From Maritimibacter alkaliphilus (GTDB taxonomy: Bacteria; Pseudomonadota; Alphaproteobacteria; Rhodobacterales; Rhodobacteraceae): 64,000 bases of DNA. The stretch covers positions 310,001 through 374,000 of the forward strand of contig NZ_JAHVIT010000003.1 in NCBI RefSeq assembly GCF_019801605.1, given 5' to 3'. Made by a program: the position numbers and the translations under genes. The notes under the pieces are model-generated. The model made no database searches, was not told where the DNA came from, and saw only the letters and a program-made list of their open reading frames with translations. Positions 53,991 through 62,618 of the stretch are shown here, in pieces. The stretch's first letter is position 1; the number at the start of each line of letters is the position of its first letter.

Positions 53991-55151
53991 TCAGGCGCAG
54001 GCGCGCGCTGCGGCCAGACCGGCCCAGCGGCCGGTCGCAAGGCAGGCGGTCAGCAGGTAGCCTCCGGTAGGGGCCTCCCAGTCCAGCATCTCGCCGCAGG
54101 CAAAGACGCCCGGCCGCGCCACGACGCCAAGCTCCGCATCCAGCCCCTCGAACCGCAGCCCGCCCGCGACGGAGATCGCCTCGTCCATCGGCCGCGGACC
54201 CACGAGCGGCAGGGGCAGCGCCTTGATCGCGGCCGCCACGTCCTCCGGCAGGGGACGTGCGCATTCCATCAGAAGCGCCCGTTTCGCCGGGTCGAACTTC
54301 AGCGCCTTTCGCAGGTGGCTGGCCAGTGAATCGCCGCGCCTGCGGCGTGACAGCCGGGCCCGCACCTCCTCGAGGCCCAGGTCGGGCGCGAGGTCCAGCA
54401 GCAGCGGCACGCCCTCCCTCAGACGGTCGGCCAGGGCATAGACCGCCCCGCCCTCGATGCCCCGGGCCGAGATCACGAATTCGCCACGGCTCACCCGGTC
54501 CCCGGCGCGCAGCGCCACGGCCTTCACCGGGCGGCCGAACTGGGGTGCCATCTTCTCGGTCCAGTCCACGAGGAAACCGCAGTTCGCCGGCTGGAAGGGA
54601 GCCACCGGCGCGACCCAGGCCGCCCAGCCCCCGTCGGAGCCGAGCCGCGCCCAGCTGGCCCCTCCGCAGGCCAGCACCACCGCGTCGGGCGTCACCTCCC
54701 GCGGGCCCTCGGGCGTGTCGAAGCGCAGCGCGCGCGGGCTGTCGCCCCAGCCGGTCCAGCGCCAGCGCCGGTGCAGCACCACCCCCAGCCCGTCGAGCCG
54801 CGCAAGCCAGGCCCGCAGCAGCGGCGAGGCCTTCATCACCTTCGGGAAGACCCGCCCGGTGGAGCCGGTGAAGAGCGCCTGTCCCAGCCCCTCTGCCCAG
54901 TCCTGCACGTCGCGCGGACCGAAGGCCTCCAGCATCGGGCGCAGCACGGGCGCCGCCCCGCCATAGGCCGCGAGGACCCGGTCGAAGGGTTCGTCCTTGG
55001 TCAGGTTCAGCCCGGACTTGCCGGCCATCAGGAACTTGCGCGCAGGCGAGGGCATCGCCTCGGCCAGCACGACCCGATGGCCCTGCCCCGCCGCGGCCTC
55101 TGCCGCCATCAGCCCCGCGGGGCCCGCACCGATCACCCAGATCTCAGCCAC
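53991..55151 (-). CDS. FAD-dependent flavoprotein, HI0933/TIGR03862 family
   Basis: A protein of 386 residues. The dinucleotide-binding motif GAGPAGLMAAEAAA is near residue 8-21, followed by the HI0933 signature ARKFLMAGKSGLNLT. It continues with VVLACGGASWARLGSDG and the C-terminal GGLRFEGLDAELG, GVFACGEMLDWEAPTGGYLL. It is an oxidoreductase of unknown substrate. I chose the GTG at 55149-55151 (VAEIWVIGAG) because GGAAAGG precedes it and it puts the FAD motif at the N terminus. ATGs further upstream would cross into the divergent HNH gene. Confidence 0.85.
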   Translation of the reverse strand: MAEIWVIGAGPAGLMAAEAAAGQGHRVVLAEAMPSPARKFLMAGKSGLNLTKDEPFDRVLAAYGGAAPVLRPMLEAFGPRDVQDWAEGLGQALFTGSTGRVFPKVMKASPLLRAWLARLDGLGVVLHRRWRWTGWGDSPRALRFDTPEGPREVTPDAVVLACGGASWARLGSDGGWAAWVAPVAPFQPANCGFLVDWTEKMAPQFGRPVKAVALRAGDRVSRGEFVISARGIEGGAVYALADRLREGVPLLLDLAPDLGLEEVRARLSRRRRGDSLASHLRKALKFDPAKRALLMECARPLPEDVAAAIKALPLPLVGPRPMDEAISVAGGLRFEGLDAELGVVARPGVFACGEMLDWEAPTGGYLLTACLATGRWAGLAAARACA

Positions 55152-55188
55152 GTCTTGCCTTTCCCGGCCCCTCGGCCAGATTAGCCCC

Positions 55189-55500
55189 ATGACGGAGGAC
55201 AGCGACGCCAGCCCGATCTGCCCGCTCTGCCTGCGGCCCATTCCGCCGCAGGCGCGCCAGAGCCTGCATCACCTCGTGCCGCGGCTGAAGGGCGGCACCC
55301 ACGGGCCCAAGGTGCTGCTGCACCAGATCTGTCACACGACGATCCACAAGACCTTCACCGAGGCCGAACTGGCCCGCGATCTGAACACGCCCGAGGCGCT
55401 GCGCGCCCATCCCGATCTGCAGGGGTTCCTGCGCTGGATCGCCAGGCGCCCGCCGGAGTTTCACGCCCGCACGGCCGGCCCGCGGAGGGGGCGCCGTTAG
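55189..55500 (+). CDS. Small HNH domain protein
   Basis: A protein of 103 residues that is a single HNH or zinc-finger module: Cys11-x2-Cys14 (CPLC), the SLHHLVPRLKGG strand with His27 and His28, and LLHQICHTTIHKTF with Cys48, His49 and His53. HNH proteins are nucleases, but in stand-alone form the target is unknown. The ATG at 55189 has no Shine-Dalgarno sequence (CAGATTAGCCCC precedes), so a weak or leaderless start is likely. The stop codon overlaps the convergent crotonase stop codon (TTAG, 55497-55500). Confidence 0.8.
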   Translation: MTEDSDASPICPLCLRPIPPQARQSLHHLVPRLKGGTHGPKVLLHQICHTTIHKTFTEAELARDLNTPEALRAHPDLQGFLRWIARRPPEFHARTAGPRRGRR

Positions 55501-56102
55501 CGGCACAGGGCCTTGATCCCGGCCGTGACCTTCGGATCGGCCGCCAGCACGTCCGCGGACATCTCCCGCGCCGCCGCCAGAACGTCACCCTCGACGATCC
55601 GGTCGATCAGCCCGAAGGCATAGGCCTCCTCCGCCGTCAGCTTCTGCGCGCCCATGAGGATCAGCTTGGTCCGCGCAGGCCCGATCAGCTGCGCCATACG
55701 GACCGGGTCCGAGGGCTGCGGCAGGAAGCCGAGCTTGATCGCGGGGTAGAAGACTTTCGCCCCCGGCACCGCGAGGCGCAGGTCGCAGGCCAGCGCCATC
55801 CCCATGGCCCCGCCCGCCAGCGTGCCGTTCAGCGCCGCGATGGTGAGGCCGGGCAGCGCCGCCACGGCACCCGAGAGACGCTCCCAGACCGGATCGGTCG
55901 CCAGCCCCGCACGGGCCTCGTCGAGGTCGGCGCCTGCGGAGAAGACCTTGCCCGTTCCGGTGATCACCAGCACCTGTGCCTCGGCCGCCGCGGTGGCGAT
56001 ATCCGCCAACTCGGTCAGCATCTCCCGCGTGAGGGAGTTTGCCTTCTCCGGCCGGTCGATGGTCAGGGTCCAGAAGCCGCCGTCCTTCTCAAGGCGGATC
56101 AT
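55497..56102 (-). CDS. Enoyl-CoA hydratase/isomerase family protein lacking both catalytic glutamates
   Basis: A crotonase-fold protein of 201 residues. The oxyanion-hole strands FSAGADLDEAR and LNGTLAGGAMGMALACD are present. The positions of the two hydratase glutamates are Gly101 (GGAMGM instead of GGGCEL) and Ala121 (YPAIKLG instead of QPEIxLG). Standard syn-hydration is therefore unlikely, and isomerase, dehalogenase, decarboxylase or hydrolase-type chemistry is possible. It is about 50 residues shorter than usual at the C terminus. Its start overlaps the SDR stop codon by four bases. Confidence 0.85.
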   Translation of the reverse strand: MIRLEKDGGFWTLTIDRPEKANSLTREMLTELADIATAAAEAQVLVITGTGKVFSAGADLDEARAGLATDPVWERLSGAVAALPGLTIAALNGTLAGGAMGMALACDLRLAVPGAKVFYPAIKLGFLPQPSDPVRMAQLIGPARTKLILMGAQKLTAEEAYAFGLIDRIVEGDVLAAAREMSADVLAADPKVTAGIKALCR

Positions 56103-56854
56103 GCGATGAGCCCCACGGTGCGGCGAACCTCCTCCTCCCGCAGGCTGATCTCCTCGCCGAGGTAACCATCGGCGGCGGGGGTGCACATCCACATCAGCGT
56201 CTTGGCGGGCCACTCGGGGGGCACGTGATCCTCCCAGTCGAGCTGGCTCACCGGGTTCACGCCGCTGGCCTTGATGTCGCGCTGCATCTGCGTCGCCACC
56301 GTGCCGGGCGAGAGGCCCATGATGCGCAGGCCCTTGTCCGCGTTTTCGAGGTGCGCCGCGCGGGTCAGCATCGCCGTGCCCGCCTTGGAGGTGCAATAGG
56401 CGCTCCAGCCTTCCAGCGGGCGGTGGGCCGCGCCGGAGCTGATGGTGATCACCGTGCCGCCGCCCTGCGCCAGCATCACCGGCATCGCCGCGCGCATCCC
56501 GTTGAAGACGCCCTTGGTGTTCACGTCGAGAACGTGGCCCCATTCCTCGGGGTCGGCCTCGATCAGCGGCGCGATGGGCTTCAGGGCCCCGGCGTTGTTG
56601 ATCAGGATGTCGAGCTTGCCGAAGGCCTGCAGGCAGGCGTTCACCGCGGCCTCGACCTCCCAGTAACGCGAGATGTCGCAGGGCACGGCGATGGCATCGG
56701 GGCCGATCTCGCCGGCGATCCGGGCGATCTCGTCCCGGCCCCGGGCCAGAAGGGCAACCTTGGCGCCGGCCTCGGCAAAGAGCCGGGCGGCGGCCTCGCC
56801 GATGCCACGGCTCGCACCGGTGATCATCATGACCTTGCCTTCGAACTGCGTCAT
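56099..56854 (-). CDS. Short-chain dehydrogenase/reductase (SDR)
   Basis: A cytosolic NAD(P)-dependent oxidoreductase of 251 residues. The cofactor motif is TGASRGIG (12-19). NNAG is at 86-89. The catalytic residues are Ser140, Tyr153 and Lys157 (YCTSK). ALLARGR after strand 2 suggests NADP preference. The unusual C-terminal half has PPEWPAKTLMWMCTPAADG. AAGGAGGAG precedes the ATG. It forms a two-gene operon with the crotonase-like gene, suggesting linked acyl-CoA or hydroxy-acid chemistry. Confidence 0.92.
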   Translation of the reverse strand: MTQFEGKVMMITGASRGIGEAAARLFAEAGAKVALLARGRDEIARIAGEIGPDAIAVPCDISRYWEVEAAVNACLQAFGKLDILINNAGALKPIAPLIEADPEEWGHVLDVNTKGVFNGMRAAMPVMLAQGGGTVITISSGAAHRPLEGWSAYCTSKAGTAMLTRAAHLENADKGLRIMGLSPGTVATQMQRDIKASGVNPVSQLDWEDHVPPEWPAKTLMWMCTPAADGYLGEEISLREEEVRRTVGLIA

Positions 56855-57528
56855 CTGCTCCTCCTTCGCGCTGCGGATCGGGTCTTTGGTAGCTTGGAGA
56901 GAAGGTAGGGTCCAGAGCCCGGGCGGCGAGGGGGATGTGGCGACGCGCCGGATGATCAAGGGCGCTGCAACGCGGGGGCGAGGGAGGGTCTGAGCGGGAA
57001 AGAGGACGCGGATGGGTCTGACGGTTCGCCGTCACGTCGCTCGACCTGCGTCCGCACACGCCACTCACGCGCATCTGCCCGGCGGGCAGCCGGGCGCCAC
57101 GGCCTCGGATGGCGCACACCCGACAGGTCCCTTCCATGCCCCTATCCGGCACCCACGCAGGGCAGCGCCGGCCCGCGGGGTGGCGCAATAGCGCCGGTCG
57201 TCATTGGTGCGCCATTGGTTCGAGCCCCAATGGCGACGGGGGGGCGGGACGGCGCTGCCCGGCCTATCGGCCCGGCGGGACATGTCGAGAGGATGGCGCC
57301 TAAGGTTCATCCAGAGGCAAGAGGCGCGCCGGGGCATTCACCAGCCATCCAGCAAGCAAACCGCGCGCCACCCCCCTCCTGCCCGGAACCGCCCCCCCCT
57401 GCCCGCTCTCACGGCACTCTCCCACAGCATCGCCCTAGAGACGCAGCGCCGCCGGACGCCCCTCCCTTGCCCGTCCACCGCGCATCCGGTAGGGGAAATC
57501 AATGCCGCAAGGCCGAAAGGACCCCCCT
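56855..57528. other. Long gene-free gap between SDR and pmbA
   Basis: About 670 bp without a convincing gene. It contains two hairpins close together (57182-57195 and 57210-57235), cytosine-rich stretches near 57360-57410 and the pmbA promoter. No tRNA or known RNA is recognised. Confidence 0.6.
57182..57235. other. Two adjacent stem-loops in the SDR-pmbA gap
   Basis: GGCGC-AATA-GCGCC (57182-57195), then CGCCATTGG (57210-57218) pairing perfectly with CCAATGGCG (57227-57235) around TTCGAGCC. ATTGGTGCG just before the second stem partly repeats its left arm. No T tract follows. A small RNA or attenuator is possible but unproved. Confidence 0.45.
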
Positions 57529-58875
57529 ATGACGCAAGCGCTTTCCGATCTCACGCAGGCCCTCCTCGCCGCGGCCAAGGCCGCGGGCGCCGATGCCGCC
57601 GACGCCATGGCGCGGTCCGGCACCGCCCTCGCCGTCGACATGCGGGGCGGTACGCTGGAACATGCCGAACGGTCGGAAGCCACCGAAATCGGCCTGCGCG
57701 TCCTGATCGGCCAGCGGCAGGCCTGCGTCTCGGCCTCGGACACGCGCCCCGACACGCTGGAGGCCATGGCCACCCGGGCCGTCGCCATGGCGAAGGAAGC
57801 CCCCGAGGACCCCTACGTCGGCCTCGCCGATCCCGACCAGCTGTCCGCCCGGCGCGACGCCGAAGGCCTCGAACTGGCCGATGATGCGCCTGAGCCCGCG
57901 CCCGAAACCCTTCAGGACGACGCCGCCCGGGCCGAGGCCGCCGCCATGGCCGTCGCGGGCGTCACCAAGATCGACAGTGCCTCCGCAGGCTATGGCCGGA
58001 CCGAGATTTTCATCGCCGCCAGCAACGGGTTCGCCGGGGGCTACAGCCGCACGCAGCGCTCGCTCTACTGCTCGGCCATCGCGGGCGACGGTGCGGGGAT
58101 GCAGCGCGACGGGGACGGCGACGGGCGGCTGATCCAGTCCGACCTGCGCAGCCCCGAGGACATCGGCCGCAGCGCCGGTGAACGCGCCGCCGCCATGCTG
58201 AATGCCCGCCGTCCCGCCACGGGCCGCTACCCCGTGCTCTACGACGAGCGCATCGCGGGCTCGCTCATCGCCCACCTGCTGGGCGCCGTGAACGGACAGG
58301 CCATCGCCCGCGGCGCCTCCTTCCTGCGCGATGCCCTCGGCGAAATCGTCCTGCCGGAGAGCCTGTCGCTGGTGGAAGACCCGCTGCGCAAGCGGACCTC
58401 CGGTTCGCGCCCCTTCGATGCCGAGGGGCTGCCCACGGCCCGGCGCACCATCGTCGAGAACGGCCGCCTGACCGGCTGGACGCTCGATCTGGCCACGGCG
58501 CGCAAGCTGGGCCTGTCCTCCACGGGCAACGCGGCGCGCGGCCTCTCGGCCCCGCCCTCGCCCAGCACGTGGAACGTGGAACTGACCCAGGGCAGCGTGA
58601 CCCGCGAAGACCTGATCCGGCAGATGGGCACCGGGCTGCTGGTGACCTCGATGATCGGCTCCACCATCAACGCCAACACGGGCGAATATTCCCGTGGCGC
58701 CTCTGGCTTCTGGATCGAGAACGGCGAGATCGCCTACCCGGTGCAGGAATGCACCATCGCGGGCAACCTGCGCGACATGCTCAAGCGGATCGTGCCGGCG
58801 AACGACGCGCGGGCGCACCTGTCGCGGGTCGTGCCCTCGCTGCTGGTCGAGGGGCTGACGATTGCAGGCACCTGA
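57529..58875 (+). CDS. pmbA: TldD/PmbA family protein (PmbA/TldE-type subunit)
   Basis: A protein of 448 residues. TldD/TldE form a heteromeric metalloprotease that trims unfolded or ribosomally made peptides. The active-site H-E-x-x-x-H of TldD is absent, as expected for the PmbA/TldE chain. Family segments are GIGLRVLIG-like EIGLRVLIGQRQACVSASDT, MATRAVAMAKEAPED, SGSRPFDAEGLPTARRTIVE and the C-terminal GEYSRGASGFWIENGEIAYP with VQECTIAGN. The ATG at 57529 follows GAAAGGA. The partner tldD is not in this window. Confidence 0.92.
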   Translation: MTQALSDLTQALLAAAKAAGADAADAMARSGTALAVDMRGGTLEHAERSEATEIGLRVLIGQRQACVSASDTRPDTLEAMATRAVAMAKEAPEDPYVGLADPDQLSARRDAEGLELADDAPEPAPETLQDDAARAEAAAMAVAGVTKIDSASAGYGRTEIFIAASNGFAGGYSRTQRSLYCSAIAGDGAGMQRDGDGDGRLIQSDLRSPEDIGRSAGERAAAMLNARRPATGRYPVLYDERIAGSLIAHLLGAVNGQAIARGASFLRDALGEIVLPESLSLVEDPLRKRTSGSRPFDAEGLPTARRTIVENGRLTGWTLDLATARKLGLSSTGNAARGLSAPPSPSTWNVELTQGSVTREDLIRQMGTGLLVTSMIGSTINANTGEYSRGASGFWIENGEIAYPVQECTIAGNLRDMLKRIVPANDARAHLSRVVPSLLVEGLTIAGT

Positions 58876-59662
58876 CCCCACCGCCCGGGATCTTGCCGAC
58901 CTGACCCTGCTGGCCGAGGCCGCGCGGGAGGCAGGCCGGGTGGCCCTGCAATACACCGGCCCCACGGCGCGGGCCTGGGACAAGCCCGGCAACCTCGGCC
59001 CCGTGACCGAGGCCGACATGGCCGTGAACGAGATGCTGGAGCGCGAGCTGCGCGGGGCGCGTCCCGACTACGGCTGGCTCTCGGAAGAGAGCACCGACAG
59101 CGAGGCGCGGCTGCACCGCGACCGCGTCTTCATCGTCGATCCGATCGACGGCACCCGCAGCTTCATCGAGGGCTCCGGCTCCTGGGCGCATTCGCTGGCG
59201 GTGGCGGAGCGTGGCGAGGTGGTGGCCGCCGTCGTCTACCTGCCAGTGAAGGGCAAGCTCTATGCCGCCGCCCGGGGCCAGGGTGCGCGGATCAACAACC
59301 GGCCGATGCGCGCCTCGGAGCGCGACTCGCTGGACGGGGCCACGCTGCTGGCCGCGAAACCGGCTTGGGATCCGCAGCACTGGCGCGGGGCCGTGCCGCA
59401 GTTGATCCGCCACTACCGGCCCTCGTTGGCCTACCGGCTGTCGCTGGTGGCCGAGGGACGCTTCGATGCGATGCTCACGCTGCGCGACAGCTGGGAATGG
59501 GACATCGCCGCGGGCGACCTGATCCTGCGCGAAGCCGGCGCCACCACCTCGGACCGGCGCGGCGGCACGCTGCGCTTCAACAATCCGCATCCGCAGGTGA
59601 AGGGCGTCGTGGCCTCCGCCCCCGGCCTGCACGCCGCCCTGCTGTCGGCGCTGACGCCCTGA
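58862..59662 (+). CDS. Inositol monophosphatase family protein (CysQ-like)
   Basis: A lithium-sensitive-type Mg-dependent phosphatase of 266 residues, acting on inositol phosphate, 3'-phosphoadenosine 5'-phosphate or similar. The metal site is Glu75 (LSEEST), Asp93 and Asp96 (DPIDGTRSF) and the distal Asp in SWEWDIAAGDLIL. The start appears to be TTG at 58862, overlapping the pmbA 3' end by 14 bases, with GAGGGG upstream. This implies translational coupling. No nearer ATG leaves the domain intact. The substrate is not fixed by sequence. Confidence 0.85.
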   Translation: MQAPDPTARDLADLTLLAEAAREAGRVALQYTGPTARAWDKPGNLGPVTEADMAVNEMLERELRGARPDYGWLSEESTDSEARLHRDRVFIVDPIDGTRSFIEGSGSWAHSLAVAERGEVVAAVVYLPVKGKLYAAARGQGARINNRPMRASERDSLDGATLLAAKPAWDPQHWRGAVPQLIRHYRPSLAYRLSLVAEGRFDAMLTLRDSWEWDIAAGDLILREAGATTSDRRGGTLRFNNPHPQVKGVVASAPGLHAALLSALTP

Positions 59663-59670
59663 CCGGCGAC

Positions 59671-59703
59671 TGACTGACGGCTGACTGACGGCTGACTGAC
59701 GGC
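59671..59703. repeat. Three exact copies of an 11-bp tandem repeat
   Basis: TGACTGACGGC three times in a row, starting nine bases after the IMPase stop codon and 30 bp before a double palindrome. It has the same architecture (short triplicate array next to a palindrome pair) as at 37487-37589. Confidence 0.9.
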
Positions 59704-59732
59704 GCCGGGGCGCGAGACGCCACTGCCCGCAG

Positions 59733-59778
59733 CCAAGAATTTTCGAAAATTCTTGGGAAAATTCTTCGAAGAATTTTC
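59733..59778. repeat. Double-palindrome element, family B copy 2
   Basis: A perfect palindrome with half CCAAGAATTTTC (59733-59756), directly followed by a perfect palindrome with half GAAAATTCTTC (59757-59778). The two share the same half-sites in swapped order, so alternative pairings between them are possible. It lies between the tandem IMPase and DUF4170 genes. Confidence 0.88.
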
Positions 59779-59900
59779 AGCGTCCGGGGCAAAGGACGTC
59801 CGCCCCCTGTTTCACACCCTGCCGCAACGGCAGCGCACGGGAAATTTCCCAAGAATCCCGCGCCTCTCGCCTGCGAAGGCCTCGGCGTGCCTTGCACCCC

Positions 59901-59930
59901 CGGCCCGGACGGATATTTTGACGCCAGAAG
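59901..59930. repeat. Partial GGATATTT element
   Basis: CGGCCCGGACGGATATTTTG with GCCAGAAG following. It resembles the right end of the elements at 37641 and 53751 but lacks their GC-rich inverted repeat. It ends about 85 bp before the DUF4170 start. Confidence 0.5.
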
Positions 59931-60016
59931 CGCCACGCGGGCGGGGAGGCCGCAGATCGCTTGATCCCGGGCCAGCCCCGCGCGGACTGCGCCTGCTCTG
60001 CCGGAAAGGAAGTGCC

Positions 60017-60262
60017 ATGACCCAACGCCTGCATCTGGTTTTCGGGGGCGAACTCGTCGACCCGTCGAAGAACGTCTTCAAGGACGTCGAGAACCTCCAC
60101 ATCGTCGGCATGTACCCGAACTACGCCGCCGCCTACGACGCCTGGAAGGCCGAGGCACAGCGCACGGTCGACGACGCCCACACCCGCTACTACATCGCCC
60201 ACCTGCACCGGCTGCGCGACGAGGAGATGGCTGCCTCTTCGACCGAAGAGCTGGGTAGCTGA
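60017..60262 (+). CDS. DUF4170 small protein
   Basis: A protein of 81 residues. The sequence HLVFGGELVDPSKNVFKDVE, HIVGMYPNYAAAYDAWKAEA and RYYIAHLHRLRDEE is characteristic of DUF4170, a small soluble domain of unknown function. GGAAAGGAAG precedes the ATG at 60017. It stands six bases upstream of the KDO-transferase-like gene, so it belongs to a lipid A/LPS operon with waaA and lpxK. Confidence 0.9.
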   Translation: MTQRLHLVFGGELVDPSKNVFKDVENLHIVGMYPNYAAAYDAWKAEAQRTVDDAHTRYYIAHLHRLRDEEMAASSTEELGS

Positions 60263-60268
60263 TCCAGC

Positions 60269-61486
60269 ATGAGCCGCTCCGTCAGTCTGGCTGCCTACAT
60301 GGCGCTGGCGGGGCGTGGCCTCCGCGAGGGCTACGATCCCGGTCCTGACCGGCCCGAGGGGCCTGTCATCTGGGGCCATGCCGCCCGCGGGCGCAGCCTG
60401 CCCGCGCTCGCGGAACTCGGCCAGCGCCTGATCGCACAGCGCCCGGACCTCTCGATGGTCCTTACCGCGGCCGAGGGCATCCGGCCCCCGGCCCGGCTCA
60501 AACCCGGGCTGATCTGGGCCCCCGCCCCGCCCGAGAACACCGAGGCGATCACCCGCTTCCTGAGCCACTGGCGCCCCAGTGTCGGGCTCTGGACCAGTGG
60601 CCACCTGCGGCCTGCGCTGATCACCCATGCCGGCAAGACCGGCCTGCCGCTGATCCTCGTGGATGCGGAGGAAGATGCCTTCGACGAGCTTCGCTGGCGC
60701 TGGCTTCCCGCCATGGGCCGCTCGGTCATGGCGCCGTTCCATGCCATGCTGACCGCCTCGGAGGGGGCTGCGCGGCGGCTGCGCCGGCTCGGCGTCGATC
60801 CGGCGCGGATCGCGATCACCGGCCCGATGCTGGAGGGCGGCACCGCCCTGCCCTGCGACATGGGCGAACGCGAGTCGCTGGCGCGCGAACTGGGCACCCG
60901 GCCGGTCTGGCTCGCCGCCCGCATCCAGCCGGACGAGCTGGAAACCGTGACCCGCGCCCACCGGCAGGCCAACCGCTATGCCCACCGCCTGCTGCTGATC
61001 GTCGTGCCCGACGACGAGGACGAGGGACCGGCGCTGGCGGCACAGCTGCGGCGCGAGGGCTGGCGCCTCGGGGTCTGGTCCGAGGGCGACGTGCTGCGCG
61101 AGGACACCCAGATCCTGCTGGCCGACACCCGGGGCGAGATGGGGCTCTGGTACCGGCTGGCGCCGATCACCTTCATGGGCTCCTCGCTGACGCCGGGCCA
61201 CGGCGGGCGCAACCCGTTCGAGCCCGCGGCGCTCGGCTCCGCCATCCTCTACGGCCCCAATGTCAGCCGACACCTCGACGCCTATTCCCGCCTGGCGCAG
61301 GCCATGGGCGCGCGCATCGTGCGCGACGCCGACACGCTCTCGGCCGCCGTCTCGCAGCTCACCGCGCCCGACCGGGCCGCGGCCATGGCCCATGCGGCCT
61401 GGACCGTGGCGACCGAGGGCGCCGAAGTCACCGACCGGGTCCTCGACCTGGTGCAGGACCTGATGGACCTGCGGCCGGAGGCATGA
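60269..61486 (+). CDS. KDO transferase (WaaA/KdtA) homologue with altered N-terminal active site
   Basis: A GT-B glycosyltransferase-like protein of 405 residues in the WaaA family, which adds 3-deoxy-manno-octulosonic acid to lipid IVA. The donor-binding C-terminal domain is well conserved ([40 protein letters not shown]). The N-terminal motif that normally reads H-A-A/S-S-V-G-E, carrying the catalytic Glu, is HAARGRS (37-43). The usual E-x-E-L-W-P stretch is LWTSGHLRP (107-115). Either this lineage uses other residues or this copy is non-canonical. No N-terminal membrane anchor is evident. It overlaps lpxK by four bases. Confidence 0.82.
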   Translation: MSRSVSLAAYMALAGRGLREGYDPGPDRPEGPVIWGHAARGRSLPALAELGQRLIAQRPDLSMVLTAAEGIRPPARLKPGLIWAPAPPENTEAITRFLSHWRPSVGLWTSGHLRPALITHAGKTGLPLILVDAEEDAFDELRWRWLPAMGRSVMAPFHAMLTASEGAARRLRRLGVDPARIAITGPMLEGGTALPCDMGERESLARELGTRPVWLAARIQPDELETVTRAHRQANRYAHRLLLIVVPDDEDEGPALAAQLRREGWRLGVWSEGDVLREDTQILLADTRGEMGLWYRLAPITFMGSSLTPGHGGRNPFEPAALGSAILYGPNVSRHLDAYSRLAQAMGARIVRDADTLSAAVSQLTAPDRAAAMAHAAWTVATEGAEVTDRVLDLVQDLMDLRPEA

Positions 61487-62484
61487 TGCACGCACCGCGT
61501 TTCTGGTTCACCCCACCCGCACGGCCCGACTGGCGCGCCCGCCTGCTGGCGCCGCTGGGACACCTCTATGCCGGGGCGACGGCGCGCCGCGTGGCGCAGG
61601 GGCCCGGCATCGCCCCGGGCGTGCCGGTGATCTGCATCGGCAACCTAAACGCGGGCGGCACCGGCAAGACCCCGACGGCCATCGACATGCTGATGCGCCT
61701 GCAGGCCCGCGGCATCCGCGCCCATGCGGTCAGCCGCGGCCATGGCGGCACCCTAGAAGGGCCGGTGCAGGTCGACCTGCAACGCCACAGCGCGGCAGAG
61801 ACCGGCGACGAGCCGCAGCTGCTGGCCGCCTTTGCCCCCACGTGGATCGCGAGGGACCGCGCCGCGGGTGCCGCCGCCGCCGTGGCAGAGGGCGCGCAGG
61901 CCATCGTGCAGGACGACGGGTTCCAGAATCCGACCCTGCACAAGGACCTCTCGATCATCGTGGTGGATGCCGCGCGCGGCTTCGGCAACGGGCGCTGCCT
62001 GCCGGCAGGCCCCCTGCGGGAGCCGGTGACCAAGGGCCTGGCCCGCGCCGACCTGCTGCTGTCGATCGGGCCCGATGCCGCGCAGGAGAGCTTTGCCCGG
62101 GACTGGGGCGGCAGCATTGCCCTGCCGCATCTGACCGGCGCCCTCGCCCCGCTGGAGACCGGCATGGACTGGGCCGGGCAGCGCGTCCTCGCCTTTGCGG
62201 GCATCGGCCATCCCGAGAAGTTCTTTGCCACGCTGCGCGCGCTCGGGGCCGATCTCGTGGCGACCCATGCGCTTGGCGACCACCAGGCCTTCGGGTCCGC
62301 GCTGCTGACCCGGCTGGAACGGGACGCCGCCCGCCTCGGGGCGCAGATGGTCACCACCGAGAAGGATGCCGTGCGTCTGCCCCCGGCCATGCGGTCGCAG
62401 GTGCTGTCGCTTCCGGTGCGGCTCAGCCTCGCGGATGACACTGCGCTGGAGGCCGCGCTCGACCGGATCTTCGCCGCCGGCTGA
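61483..62484 (+). CDS. lpxK: Tetraacyldisaccharide 4'-kinase
   Basis: An inner-membrane-associated kinase of 333 residues that phosphorylates the 4' position of the lipid A disaccharide to give lipid IVA. The P-loop is in [44 protein letters not shown], then [20 protein letters not shown] (the DDGFQ motif) and the C-terminal [11 protein letters not shown] are family hallmarks. The start overlaps the preceding stop codon (ATGATG). The product is the acceptor of the upstream KDO transferase family protein. Confidence 0.96.
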   Translation: MMHAPRFWFTPPARPDWRARLLAPLGHLYAGATARRVAQGPGIAPGVPVICIGNLNAGGTGKTPTAIDMLMRLQARGIRAHAVSRGHGGTLEGPVQVDLQRHSAAETGDEPQLLAAFAPTWIARDRAAGAAAAVAEGAQAIVQDDGFQNPTLHKDLSIIVVDAARGFGNGRCLPAGPLREPVTKGLARADLLLSIGPDAAQESFARDWGGSIALPHLTGALAPLETGMDWAGQRVLAFAGIGHPEKFFATLRALGADLVATHALGDHQAFGSALLTRLERDAARLGAQMVTTEKDAVRLPPAMRSQVLSLPVRLSLADDTALEAALDRIFAAG

Positions 62485-62618
62485 CCTGCCCGCCGCGAGG
62501 CAGGCCGGGCGGCAGGTGCTACCAGGGGGCCGCCGTCAGCGCCCCGGCAGGGTGCCCCGCTGCGGCGCATTCACCGGTCGCGGCAACGTCTGAATCTGAG
62601 GCTCAACCGGCGGCCAAA

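Noticed and set aside
57205-57240. tRNA-like T-arm (GGTTCGAGCCCC)
   Set aside because: The sequence is part of a CGCCATTGG/CCAATGGCG hairpin. No acceptor, D or anticodon arms can be placed around it.
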